A model generated the notes under the pieces. It worked only from the letters and a program-made list of their open reading frames with translations. It had not been told where the DNA came from and searched no databases. Both the position numbers and the translations under genes were made by a program. This document shows positions 7,851 through 16,265 of a stretch of DNA of 21,166 bases, piece after piece; position 1 is the stretch's first letter; each line of letters starts with the position of its first letter. The stretch comes from Micromonosporaceae bacterium (GTDB lineage: Bacteria; Actinomycetota; Actinomycetes; Mycobacteriales; Micromonosporaceae), in contig DPJL01000243.1 of the NCBI GenBank assembly GCA_003543035.1, positions 1 through 21,166 on the forward strand, given 5' to 3'.

Positions 7851-8780
7851 GTGATCAACTTTAGGTACCACGTCGTGTCGTTGACCGCAGTCTTCCTTGC
7901 GCTCGCGATCGGCTTAGTCGTCGGCACCGCCGCACTCAACGGCCCGGCTGCCGACGCGCTCGGGGAGCAGGTCGACGCGCTTCGCAAGGCGAACACGCAG
8001 CTGCGTGAGCAGGTCGGCGGACTGACCGACCAGGCAAACCGGGAAGAGCAGTTCGTCACCGAAGCCGCGCCCATCATGCTGGCCGGCAAACTGGCCAACC
8101 GCCGCGTGCTGATCGTCTCCATGCCCTCGGGCCGGGAGCAGGTCGACGGCGTCTCGGCGAAGCTGACCACAGCCGGTGCGAAGCTCGCCGGCACGGTGGC
8201 ACTCAACGACAAGTTCTTCAACCCGGATGAGAATGTGACCCTGCTGGGCCTGGCCTCCCGGGCACAGCCGGCAAGCGTTCCCAACTCGGCTCTGCCGTTC
8301 AACAGCGACGGCGTGGAGACATCGAGCGCGCTGCTCGCGGCGGTCCTACTTGGACGGTCGCTCACCATCTCAGCGACCGATGTGACCGAAGTGCTTACCG
8401 CATACTCCAAGGCCGGGTACCTGACCGTCGACGGCACCGTGACCGGAGGTGCCGAAGCGGTCGTCTTCGTCTCCGGCCTGCCGCCGGTGGATCGCCAGGC
8501 CGGCGGTAAGAACGCGGCCTACGTCACCACGTTGGTGCAATTCGACAAGCAGGGTGTGGCCGTGGTCGGTGGCGTGCTGGGTGGCGATGGCAACCTCGTC
8601 GCGGAAGTGCGTGACGACGCGGTGCTCGCGAAGAGCATCTCCACTGTGGACAACGCGTCGACCGCTCAGGGCCAGGTCGCCACCGCGCTCGCGGTGCAGG
8701 ACGAGCTCGTCGGCAACAAGGTGGGACACTACGGCGTCGGGCCCAAGTCGAGCTCGCTCCTTCCACAAGACAAGAAGTAG
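7851..8780 (+). CDS. steB: SteB / MctB family single-pass membrane protein
   Basis: 309 residues from a GTG start. A short cytosolic N-terminus ('MINFRYHVVS') leads into one transmembrane helix (~10-28), a leucine/glutamine-rich coiled coil (~38-65), and a large extracytoplasmic domain without Cys pairs. This is the layout of the MctB family. The M. tuberculosis member Rv1698 has been linked to copper efflux, whereas the C. glutamicum member SteB works with SteA in cell separation. With steA next door I favour the SteB role; copper transport cannot be judged from sequence. The next gene begins 3 nt after its stop. Confidence 0.87.
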   Translation: MINFRYHVVSLTAVFLALAIGLVVGTAALNGPAADALGEQVDALRKANTQLREQVGGLTDQANREEQFVTEAAPIMLAGKLANRRVLIVSMPSGREQVDGVSAKLTTAGAKLAGTVALNDKFFNPDENVTLLGLASRAQPASVPNSALPFNSDGVETSSALLAAVLLGRSLTISATDVTEVLTAYSKAGYLTVDGTVTGGAEAVVFVSGLPPVDRQAGGKNAAYVTTLVQFDKQGVAVVGGVLGGDGNLVAEVRDDAVLAKSISTVDNASTAQGQVATALAVQDELVGNKVGHYGVGPKSSSLLPQDKK

Positions 8781-8783
8781 GCC

Positions 8784-9614
8784 ATGGGACTGGTATCCCG
8801 CATCGCTCTCGCTGGCTTGGGCGCTGTGGCTGCCCACGCTGCCGTTCGTGCCATCAACGCGTCGGCCTACACCAAGGATCTCGAGCGGACGAATTTCCGT
8901 GGCAGCACAGTGAATCTGGCCGGTGGCCCGGCTCTGGCTGTCTCCGCGAGCGTTACGGCGGCGCTGGGCGCGGGCGATGCCCGGACGGCGGCTGCGGTGG
9001 TCACCGCTGGCCTGGGCAGTGGAGCCTTCGGCCTCTATGACGACATCGTCGGGGCCCGGCCGGAACAGAAGGGCTACAAGGGTTTCCGCGGTCATCTGCG
9101 GGGACTCCAAGAAGGACGGATCACCGGCGGGATGGCAAAGATCGCCGGAGTCGGGGCTTGCGCCCTACTCGCATCGGCGATGCTGCCCTCCAAGCGCCGT
9201 GGCTTTGGCCGCGTGGTCGATGTGGCGCTGGGCGCGGGAGTCATTGCCGGAAGCGCCAATCTGCTGAACCTGCTGGATCTACGCCCGGGGCGGGCACTCA
9301 AGACCGGCCTGCTGCTGTCCGGCCCGCTCAGCACGGGCCGCAAGGGCGCGATGATGGCTGGCCCGATGGGGGCAAGCGTCGCGCTGCTTCCCGCGGATCT
9401 CGGCGAGGAGATCATGCTCGGCGACACCGGTGCGAATGCGCTCGGTGCCGTGCTCGGCGTGCGGGTGGCGGCCGGCTCAGGCAGATGGGGTCGGGCCGCC
9501 GTGCTCGCAATTGTTTCGGCGCTGACCCTCACAAGTGAGAAGGTCAGCTTCACCAAGGTGATCGAGAAGACGCCGGTACTTCGAGAGCTCGACGGCTGGG
9601 GTAGGCGGTCATAG
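8784..9614 (+). CDS. MraY/WecA-like polyprenyl-phosphate phosphosugar transferase (short form)
   Basis: 276 residues, polytopic and Gly/Ala-rich, shorter than typical MraY/WecA (~320-380). Family signatures of the polyprenyl-phosphate N-acetylhexosamine-1-phosphate transferases are visible: 'YDDIVG' (85-90, the Asp-Asp pair), 'KGFRGHL' (99-105), 'NLLNLLDLRPGR' (159-170, the NxxNxxD motif) and 'GDTGANALGA' (213-222). Such enzymes start lipid-linked glycans by moving a phosphosugar from a UDP-sugar to undecaprenyl or decaprenyl phosphate. It lies 3 nt after steB, and its TAG overlaps the region where the MurJ-like gene must start. The sugar and the final glycan are unknown. Because it is short, it may have fewer membrane helices or an unusual substrate. 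Confidence 0.8.
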   Translation: MGLVSRIALAGLGAVAAHAAVRAINASAYTKDLERTNFRGSTVNLAGGPALAVSASVTAALGAGDARTAAAVVTAGLGSGAFGLYDDIVGARPEQKGYKGFRGHLRGLQEGRITGGMAKIAGVGACALLASAMLPSKRRGFGRVVDVALGAGVIAGSANLLNLLDLRPGRALKTGLLLSGPLSTGRKGAMMAGPMGASVALLPADLGEEIMLGDTGANALGAVLGVRVAAGSGRWGRAAVLAIVSALTLTSEKVSFTKVIEKTPVLRELDGWGRRS

Positions 9615-9676
9615 GGAGCGCCAAGACGGCAGGCGGGCAGATTGTCGGGGCGGCAACGCTGATCGCCCTGCTCACT

Positions 9677-11227
9677 GTGGCCAGCCGCATCTTCGGTTTC
9701 GGCCGCAACATCGTGCTGCTGGTGACGGTCGGGCCGACCGCGCTGGGCGACATCTACAACGCCGCCGCAGCCATTCCGAACATCATCTTCGAGATCGTGG
9801 CCGGTGGAGCCATGGCGAGCATGGTGGTGCCGTTGCTCGCCGGGCCGATCGCGGCCGGCGACCGGGATACCGTGCGGCGCACGGCTTCCGCCCTGCTCAC
9901 CTGGACCCTGATCATCCTGGTCCCGATCGCGGCTCTGCTCGCCGTGCTAGCTGGCCCGATCATCACCGCGCTGGATCCCTCCGCCCCGGCCGAACAGCAC
10001 GCGGCGGGGGTGTTGATGCTGCGGGTGTTCGCGCCGATGGTGCCGCTCTATGGCGTCGGGATCGTGCTGACCGGTGTACTGCAGGCGCACCGCAAGTTCG
10101 CCTGGCCCGCCTTGGCCCCGCTGCTTTCCAGTGTCACCGTGATGGCCAGCTATGTGCTCTTCGCCGTGGTCGCCGGAGCAAGCCCCGATCTCCCTACGGT
10201 GAACCGCGGCGAGCTCATGATCCTGGCGGTCGGCACGGCAATGGCTGCGGCCGTACTTTCCGGATGTCTGCTGATTCCCTTGCGCGGACTGGGTTTGCGG
10301 CTGCGGCCCAGTGTCGGCATCGAGCCCGATCAGCGACGGCTGATCACCGGCCTCGCCCTTGTCGGCATGGTCACCATCGGCGTGCAGCAGATCGCGCGAC
10401 TGGTCGCGATCAAGCTTGGGATGGCAGCCGATGACGGCACCTACGTCATCTACAACACAGCCCAAACGGTGTTCCTGTTGCCCTGGGCGGTATTGGCCGT
10501 ACCGGTGGCAACCGCGACGTATCCGACGGTCGCCACCGCACACGCCACCGGCGACGCGCAAACCCTAAGCACCACAGTCGCCCGGACCGGCCGTGCTGTT
10601 GTGCTGCTGAGCTGTTTGGGCGCCGCGCTACTGGTGGCGGTGGCCTGGCCGCTCGCGGATCTCTTCCTACGTAAGGATGCCGAGCAGGCCACAGCACTTG
10701 CCGCGGCGACGATTGCCTTCGCGCCCGGCCTCATCGGCTACGGGGTAAGCGCTCTGCATCAACGCACCCTCTACGCCGTTGGGGCGCAGAAGTTCGCCGC
10801 GCTCGCGATCGGTCTGGGATGGACGGTGACCATCGCCGCCTCCTTCGTGCTCAGTGAGCTTCTGCCGTTGCGGGACAGGGCCGTGGCGCTCGGTGCCGCC
10901 AACTCGATCGGCATGACCGTGCTGGGCATTGCCCTCGCCATCGGGGTACGCAACAGATGCGGCTCCGCAGCGCTGGCCGGATTGTCCAAAGTGACGATCG
11001 CCGGACTCGTAGCCGGAATCGGGGCGGCGACAGCCGCTTTGGCGCTGCTATTGGCCGTTCGGGGGGAGCAACCCCCGGGCATCTCGGCCCTGATCGGGCA
11101 GGGCATGCTGTCCACGGGTGGGGCATTGCTGGTCTTCGCGGTGCTGGCCGGGCTGCTCGATCGTTCTGATACGCGGGCCCTGCTGGCCCGGGCCGGGAAG
11201 ATACTGAGGCGAAGGGGGGATTCATGA
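9677..11227 (+). CDS. murJ: MurJ/MviN-family lipid II-type flippase (start uncertain)
   Basis: 516 residues from the first conventional start (GTG 9677), with many transmembrane helices and MurJ hallmarks: 'SRIFGFGRN' near the N-terminus, 'IPNIIFEIVAGGAMASMVVP' (about 34-53) and 'TVFLLPWAVLAVPVATATYPT' (near 273). MurJ proteins flip lipid-linked peptidoglycan precursors. The frame is open back to 9605, and the upstream codons encode the rest of helix 1 ('VGAATLIALLT'), so GTG 9677 probably clips it. No ATG, GTG or TTG exists there; ATA 9611, ATT 9641 or CTG 9659 would be needed. M. tuberculosis has its main MurJ elsewhere (Rv3910), so this may be a second paralogue serving the pathway primed by the preceding gene. 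Its stop overlaps the next ATG. Confidence 0.85.
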   Translation: MASRIFGFGRNIVLLVTVGPTALGDIYNAAAAIPNIIFEIVAGGAMASMVVPLLAGPIAAGDRDTVRRTASALLTWTLIILVPIAALLAVLAGPIITALDPSAPAEQHAAGVLMLRVFAPMVPLYGVGIVLTGVLQAHRKFAWPALAPLLSSVTVMASYVLFAVVAGASPDLPTVNRGELMILAVGTAMAAAVLSGCLLIPLRGLGLRLRPSVGIEPDQRRLITGLALVGMVTIGVQQIARLVAIKLGMAADDGTYVIYNTAQTVFLLPWAVLAVPVATATYPTVATAHATGDAQTLSTTVARTGRAVVLLSCLGAALLVAVAWPLADLFLRKDAEQATALAAATIAFAPGLIGYGVSALHQRTLYAVGAQKFAALAIGLGWTVTIAASFVLSELLPLRDRAVALGAANSIGMTVLGIALAIGVRNRCGSAALAGLSKVTIAGLVAGIGAATAALALLLAVRGEQPPGISALIGQGMLSTGGALLVFAVLAGLLDRSDTRALLARAGKILRRRGDS

Positions 11228-12333
11228 GCACCGCGGAGGGCTGGACCGGGCGGGTGGTGATTATGCTCGCCTCCAGCACCGGTGGTATCGGCGCACATGT
11301 GGCCGGGGTGGCGGGGCGACTCGCCGCGGCCGAGGTCGACGTCGAGGTGTGCGGGCCTGCCGCGACCGAGCAGCAGTTCAAGTTCACCGATCGCGGGGCG
11401 AGTTTCACCCCGATCGAGATCCCGCCGAATCTGCACCCCAGTGACATGCGCGCGGTTCGCTCATTGCGGCACGTGCTCACCCGCGAGAAGCCCCACATCG
11501 TGCATGCCCAGGAAGTACGCGCCGGGTTGGCTTCAGCCCTGGCGCGACCCGCCTGCCCACTGGTGGTGACCTGGCACAACGCACCGCTGCGGGCCGGCCT
11601 GCGGGGGCGGGTGCATACCCTCGTCGAGCGGATGGTGGGCCGTGCCGCCGACGTGACGCTCTGCGCTTCCAGCGATCTCGTCGTGCGCGCTCGGGCTGTG
11701 GGCGCCAAGGATGTGCGGCTATCGCCTGTCGCTGCACCGCCTTTGCGTCGCTCTCGGCGCAGCCGTGGCGCGGTGCGGGCGAGCTTGGGAGTACCGAATA
11801 ACGTGCCGCTCGCGCTGTCGGTTGGGCGGCTGCATCCGCAGAAGGGCTACGACACCCTGGTCGCGGCGGCTGCCCGGTGGCGGGAGCTGGACCCCGTGCC
11901 GAGGGTTCTCATCGCGGGTGAAGGACCCTCCTATCTGGACCTCGCCGCGCAGATCTCGGAGCTGCGAGCGCCGGTCATTCTTCTGGGTCATCGCACCGAT
12001 GTCGCAGACCTGTTGGCAGCGGCCGATCTGGCGATCGTCACCAGCCTGTGGGAGGCGCGTCAGCTCTTCGCGCAGGAGGCGCTCAACGCGGGGATCCCAT
12101 TGATCGCGACCGAGGTGGGTGGCATCCCGGAGCTGGTGGGCGATGCGGCCGAGCTGATTCCGCCGTCTGATCCGGAGGCGTTGGACAAGGCCTTCCGCCG
12201 GCTTGTCGGCGACCCGAAAGCACGCGAGGAGCTTGTGCTCCGGGGCAATCGTCAAGCTGCCACGTGGCCGGATGAGGAGTCCACAGTTGCCGATCTCCGC
12301 ATACTTTATGCGGAGCTGGCAGGGCGGGTCTGA
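11224..12333 (+). CDS. GT4-family (GT-B fold) glycosyltransferase
   Basis: 369 residues. The N-terminal Rossmann domain begins 'VVIMLASSTGGIGAHV' (11-26), the Gly-rich acceptor loop of GT4 enzymes. The C-terminal donor domain has 'LSVGRLHPQKGYDTLV' (from ~198) and the EX7E motif E277...E285 in 'WEARQLFAQE'. There is no signal peptide, so it should act at the inner face of the membrane on a lipid-linked acceptor, using a nucleotide-sugar donor. ATGA overlap with the MurJ-like gene, a strong purine-rich ribosome site (AAGGGGGG) and TGATG coupling to the next gene put it in one translational unit with the envelope block. Sugar and acceptor cannot be told. Confidence 0.88.
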   Translation: MSTAEGWTGRVVIMLASSTGGIGAHVAGVAGRLAAAEVDVEVCGPAATEQQFKFTDRGASFTPIEIPPNLHPSDMRAVRSLRHVLTREKPHIVHAQEVRAGLASALARPACPLVVTWHNAPLRAGLRGRVHTLVERMVGRAADVTLCASSDLVVRARAVGAKDVRLSPVAAPPLRRSRRSRGAVRASLGVPNNVPLALSVGRLHPQKGYDTLVAAAARWRELDPVPRVLIAGEGPSYLDLAAQISELRAPVILLGHRTDVADLLAAADLAIVTSLWEARQLFAQEALNAGIPLIATEVGGIPELVGDAAELIPPSDPEALDKAFRRLVGDPKAREELVLRGNRQAATWPDEESTVADLRILYAELAGRV

Positions 12334-14513
12334 TGCGTCGGCGCCCGGTGGCCCTGCTGCTGTCGGTGATCTTCGCGGCCATCGCCTCGTTGCTGCTTGA
12401 CCTGCCGGGCCGGGCCGCCGGCTCGCGCACGGCGGCCGTCGCGACCAGTGCTGACTATGTGATCATCGCGGGTATTCCGGGCCTGCGCTGGGATGACGTC
12501 TCGCAGACCAACACACCTACGTTGTGGAGCCTGGCGCAGCGTGGCGCGATCGGTTCGCTGGCCGTGCGTTCCGCCCATGTGCCGACCTGCCCGGCCGACG
12601 GTTGGGTGACGCTGGGCGCGGGCAATTTCGCCCAGCGCAGCAGAGTGCCCATGGATCAGCAGTGCCCCGAGTTGAACGTCACTCCCGAGCGGCCGGACGA
12701 GATCGGCGCCAACCTGCCCGATCAGACCGCTGTGGTGGCCGCTCAGCGGGAGTTGCCCTACGGCGCTGTGCCGGGGGCATTGGCGGAATCTGTGCGCTGT
12801 ACGACTGCTGTAGGGCCTGGAGCCGCCATAGCCGCCGCGCGTCCATTCGGCCGAGTCGACCGCTATTCGCCGGGCCTGCCCGAGCAGGCGACCAACCTGC
12901 TCTCCCAATGCGTGCTCAGCATCGTCGAGGTGGGCACGATCGCCGGGACCACGCCCGAGCAGCGCGCTATCGAGGTCAAGGCGGCCGACGCCGTCCTGAC
13001 GCGGCTCGAAGCGGCACGGCCGGAGCGTTCGGCACTGATCATCGCCGGGATCTCCGACACCGATCGGAGCGGCCGGCTGCACGTGGCGGTGATCGACGGG
13101 CCCGGTTGGGCGGGCGGATGGCTGACCTCGATCACGACCGGCCGCCGCAACGGATATCTGGAGCTTGTGGATCTGGCCCCGACCGCTCTGAGCATTCTCG
13201 GCCGGGAGTCGCCCAAGCGGATCTTCGCGGGTGCTCCGGCAACGGCAGCCGAGGGCCGCCCTGATGATCTGGGCAAGGCCTTGGTGGCGCTGGCCGACGC
13301 CGACCGCCGCGCCTCGGCCTCACTCGGTGTTGCGGGCTGGTTCTTCACGCTGCTTGCCGTGCTGCAGATCGGGCTCTACCTGGCGGTGATCCCGATCCTT
13401 CGGCGGAGCTATCTGCATGCCGGCCCGACCGGCCCGACCTCTCCGTCGCCGCGGGTGGTCAACCTGCTCGAGGTGCTGCTCGTCGCCGCCTCGTTGATCC
13501 TGCCGGCCGCGGTGCTCGCCGACATCGTTCCGTGGTGGCGCTACGGCGCGCGCGGTGCTCTTTTCGGTTCGGTGACCGTGCTGCTGACAGTGGTGCTGAC
13601 CGCGCTGGTGGTGCGCCTGCCGTTGGCCAAACGCACCCTGGTCCCGCTTGGCGCTGTCGCGGCGATCACCGCCTGGATCATCTGCGTCGATCTGCTCACC
13701 GGCTCCCGGCTTCAGCTCAACGGCGTGGTCGGCTACTCCGCGCTGCAAGGCGGGCGCTTTGCCGGGCTGGGCATCGTCGTGATGGGCGTGTTCATCGCCG
13801 GTGTGCTGCTGCTCGCCGGGTGGCTGGCCAGTGCCGCTCCGGCTCGGCGCCGGACGCTGCTGGTGGTCGCCATCGGAGCCATCGCCGTGGTTCTGGTCGG
13901 CAGCCCGAGCATCGGCGCTGACGCGGGCGGAGCCGTCGCGCTCACCGCGGGAGTCTGCCTGACCGCGGCTTTGGTTTCCGGAGGTTGGCTGACTTTCACC
14001 AGGCTGGCTTGGGCACTTATCGCCGGGGCTGCCGTGACGCTCGGATTCGCGCTGGTGGACATCCGGCGCCCGGTCGAACAGCAGGGGAGCCTGGGTCGCT
14101 TCCTCAACCAGCTCGCAGAGGGCACGTCATCGCTGACTTTGCATCGAGTGGGCGCGGCCAATGTGGCGGCCTTCAGCTCGAGCGCACTGACCGTGCTGGC
14201 CGTTTCAGCCGCGATCTTCACCTGGGCGGTGCTGCTGCGGCCGTGGGGTGGATTGAAGCGACTCTTCGGCATCTATCCCTCGATCCGTGCTGCCTGCATC
14301 GGTTTCGTGTTGGCGACCATCATCGCTGGGGTGCTTGGCGGGGCGGCCCTCAACGTCGCCGGAGCCGCGGCCGCGACAGCTGTCCCGCTGTTGACCTTGA
14401 GTGCCCTGCGCGCTCTGGAACACTCCGCGGACCGGACACGGGCCGCCGAAACGGTCACCGCCGACACCCCCGAGCACGTCGCAGCGGGGTCGGGTACCGG
14501 TGATCATGGCTGA
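12333..14513 (+). CDS. Polytopic membrane protein with alkaline-phosphatase-superfamily-like extracellular domain
   Basis: 726 residues. A signal-anchor helix (~6-23) is followed by an extracytoplasmic domain of ~300 residues. This domain reads like a phosphodiesterase/sulfatase-type fold: 'DYVIIAGIPGLRW' (41-53), 'TPTLWSLAQRGAIG' (61-74), 'CPADGWVTLGAG' (86-97, nucleophile region) and 'LVDLAPTALSILG' near the domain end. The usual Ser-Asp-His-Gly metal motif is replaced by 'ISDTDRSG', so catalysis may be lost or altered. From ~330 to the end I count 9-10 membrane helices, with 'GYSALQGGRFAGLG' between two of them. It is coupled to the GT4 gene (TGATG). It could transfer or cleave phosphodiester groups on an exported glycan, or polymerise it; no function is established to my knowledge. 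Confidence 0.72.
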   Translation: MRRRPVALLLSVIFAAIASLLLDLPGRAAGSRTAAVATSADYVIIAGIPGLRWDDVSQTNTPTLWSLAQRGAIGSLAVRSAHVPTCPADGWVTLGAGNFAQRSRVPMDQQCPELNVTPERPDEIGANLPDQTAVVAAQRELPYGAVPGALAESVRCTTAVGPGAAIAAARPFGRVDRYSPGLPEQATNLLSQCVLSIVEVGTIAGTTPEQRAIEVKAADAVLTRLEAARPERSALIIAGISDTDRSGRLHVAVIDGPGWAGGWLTSITTGRRNGYLELVDLAPTALSILGRESPKRIFAGAPATAAEGRPDDLGKALVALADADRRASASLGVAGWFFTLLAVLQIGLYLAVIPILRRSYLHAGPTGPTSPSPRVVNLLEVLLVAASLILPAAVLADIVPWWRYGARGALFGSVTVLLTVVLTALVVRLPLAKRTLVPLGAVAAITAWIICVDLLTGSRLQLNGVVGYSALQGGRFAGLGIVVMGVFIAGVLLLAGWLASAAPARRRTLLVVAIGAIAVVLVGSPSIGADAGGAVALTAGVCLTAALVSGGWLTFTRLAWALIAGAAVTLGFALVDIRRPVEQQGSLGRFLNQLAEGTSSLTLHRVGAANVAAFSSSALTVLAVSAAIFTWAVLLRPWGGLKRLFGIYPSIRAACIGFVLATIIAGVLGGAALNVAGAAAATAVPLLTLSALRALEHSADRTRAAETVTADTPEHVAAGSGTGDHG

Positions 14514-14519
14514 TGGTGT

Positions 14520-14525
14520 TAGGGT
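14520..14525 (+). promoter_or_regulatory. Candidate -10 (TAGGGT) for pyrG
   Basis: TAGGGT ends 8 nt before the pyrG GTG at 14534, in the 20-nt gap after the membrane protein gene. It would give a leaderless or near-leaderless mRNA. A weak purine run (GGTGAAG) overlaps it and could act as a ribosome site instead. Confidence 0.4.
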
Positions 14526-14533
14526 GAAGTCCC

Positions 14534-16210
14534 GTGGCACGGACGACCAGACACATCTTCGTAACAGGAGGCGTCGCCTCCTCGCTGGGCAAGGGCCTTA
14601 CGGCTTCCAGCCTCGGTAATCTGCTCACAGCTCGCGGTCTGCGCGTGGTGATGCAGAAGCTCGATCCATATCTGAACGTGGACCCGGGCACCATGAACCC
14701 TTTCCAGCACGGCGAAGTCTTCGTCACCGACGATGGGGCTGAGACGGATCTGGATATTGGCCACTATGAGCGTTTCCTAGATCGCAATCTCTCCGCGAAG
14801 GCAAACGTCACGACCGGTCAGATCTACTCGGCGGTGATCGCCAAGGAACGGCGCGGCGAGTACCTCGGCGACACGGTTCAGGTGATCCCGCACATCACCA
14901 ACGAGATCAAGTCCCGCATCCGGGCCATGGCGGCCCCGGACGAGCAGGGCCGCACGCCCGACGTGGTGATCACCGAGGTGGGTGGCACGGTCGGTGACAT
15001 CGAGTCGTTGCCGTTCCTGGAGTCGATCCGGCAGATCCGGCATGACATCGGCCGGGATAACTGCTTCTATCTGCACGTCTCGCTGGTGCCGTATCTGGCG
15101 CCGTCGGGCGAGCTGAAGACCAAGCCCACCCAGCACTCGGTGGCCGCACTTCGCAACATCGGTATTCAGCCTGATGCCCTGGTCTGCCGTTCCGACCGGG
15201 AGATCCCGGCCAACATGAAGCGCAAGCTGGCGCTCTACTGTGACGTCGATCAGGAGGCGGTGGTATCCGCGCCGGACGCACCGTCCATCTACGACATTCC
15301 CAAGGTGCTGCACCGCGAAGGGCTCGACGCTTACGTGGTACGGCGGTTGGGGTTGTCGTTCCGTGATGTGGATTGGACCGCATGGGATGATCTGCTCGAG
15401 CGCGTGCACAATCCGCAGCACGAGGTGACGATCGCGTTGGTGGGCAAGTACATCGACCTGCCCGACGCCTACCTGTCGGTATCCGAGGCGATCCGCGCGG
15501 CCGGCTTCCATCACCGCGCAAAAGTGAACCTACGCTGGGTCACGAGCGACGACTGCGAGACCGCGGAAGGCGCGGCCAAGGCACTGTCGCAGGTGGACGG
15601 AGTCGTGATCCCCGGCGGATTCGGAGTTCGTGGCATCGAGGGAAAGATCGGGGCGGTCAGGTACGCGCGGGAGAACAAAATCCCGACGCTGGGCCTGTGT
15701 CTCGGGTTGCAGTGCATGGCGATCGAGGTGGCCCGCGATGTGGCCGGGATCAATCGCGCGAGCTCATCCGAATTCGACGAGCGCACCCCGGACCCGATCA
15801 TCTCCACCATGGCCGACCAGGAGGACATCGTGGCGGGCAAGGGCGATCTGGGCGGCACCATGCGCCTGGGTTCCTACGCCGCCAAGCTGACTCCGGGTTC
15901 GCTGGTGGCGCAGGCCTACGGGACCACCGAGGTCACCGAGCGGCACCGGCACCGGTACGAGGTCAACAACGCCTATCGTGCGGCGCTTACCGAGGCGGGG
16001 TTGCAGATCTCAGGGACGTCACCGGACGGGAAACTGGTGGAGTTCGTCGAGATGGATCGCGAGCTGCACCCGTATTTCGTTGCCACGCAAGCACATCCGG
16101 AGCTCAAGAGCCGGCCGACCCGGCCGCATCCACTCTTCTCCGGTTTGGTGGGAGCGTCCATCGCATACGCTCAAGCGGATCAGCTTCCCGGAGTGTCCGC
16201 AGGAGTCTAA
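14534..16210 (+). CDS. pyrG: CTP synthase
   Basis: 558 residues from GTG. It makes CTP from UTP, ATP and glutamine in the cytosol. The N-terminal amidoligase domain opens with the P-loop-like G12-G-V-A-S-S-L-G-K-G-L-T-A-S-S-L27. The C-terminal class I glutamine amidotransferase domain carries the nucleophile C389 in 'GLCLGLQCMAIE' and the partners H521 and E523 in 'HPELKSRP'. Length and domain order are normal. An alternative upstream start is unlikely because the preceding gene ends 20 nt before. It is equivalent to Rv1699 by position and sequence. Confidence 0.97.
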   Translation: MARTTRHIFVTGGVASSLGKGLTASSLGNLLTARGLRVVMQKLDPYLNVDPGTMNPFQHGEVFVTDDGAETDLDIGHYERFLDRNLSAKANVTTGQIYSAVIAKERRGEYLGDTVQVIPHITNEIKSRIRAMAAPDEQGRTPDVVITEVGGTVGDIESLPFLESIRQIRHDIGRDNCFYLHVSLVPYLAPSGELKTKPTQHSVAALRNIGIQPDALVCRSDREIPANMKRKLALYCDVDQEAVVSAPDAPSIYDIPKVLHREGLDAYVVRRLGLSFRDVDWTAWDDLLERVHNPQHEVTIALVGKYIDLPDAYLSVSEAIRAAGFHHRAKVNLRWVTSDDCETAEGAAKALSQVDGVVIPGGFGVRGIEGKIGAVRYARENKIPTLGLCLGLQCMAIEVARDVAGINRASSSEFDERTPDPIISTMADQEDIVAGKGDLGGTMRLGSYAAKLTPGSLVAQAYGTTEVTERHRHRYEVNNAYRAALTEAGLQISGTSPDGKLVEFVEMDRELHPYFVATQAHPELKSRPTRPHPLFSGLVGASIAYAQADQLPGVSAGV

Positions 16211-16265
16211 GACCTCGGCGGGCGGTCTGGCGGCGGCCTGCGGAGCTACTAGTGCGGAGAACAAT

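Noticed and set aside
9584..9614. Programmed -1 frameshift fusing the MraY-like protein to MurJ
   Set aside because: The frames overlap for only 10 nt between the TAG stops at 9602 and 9612, and no slippery heptamer is present.
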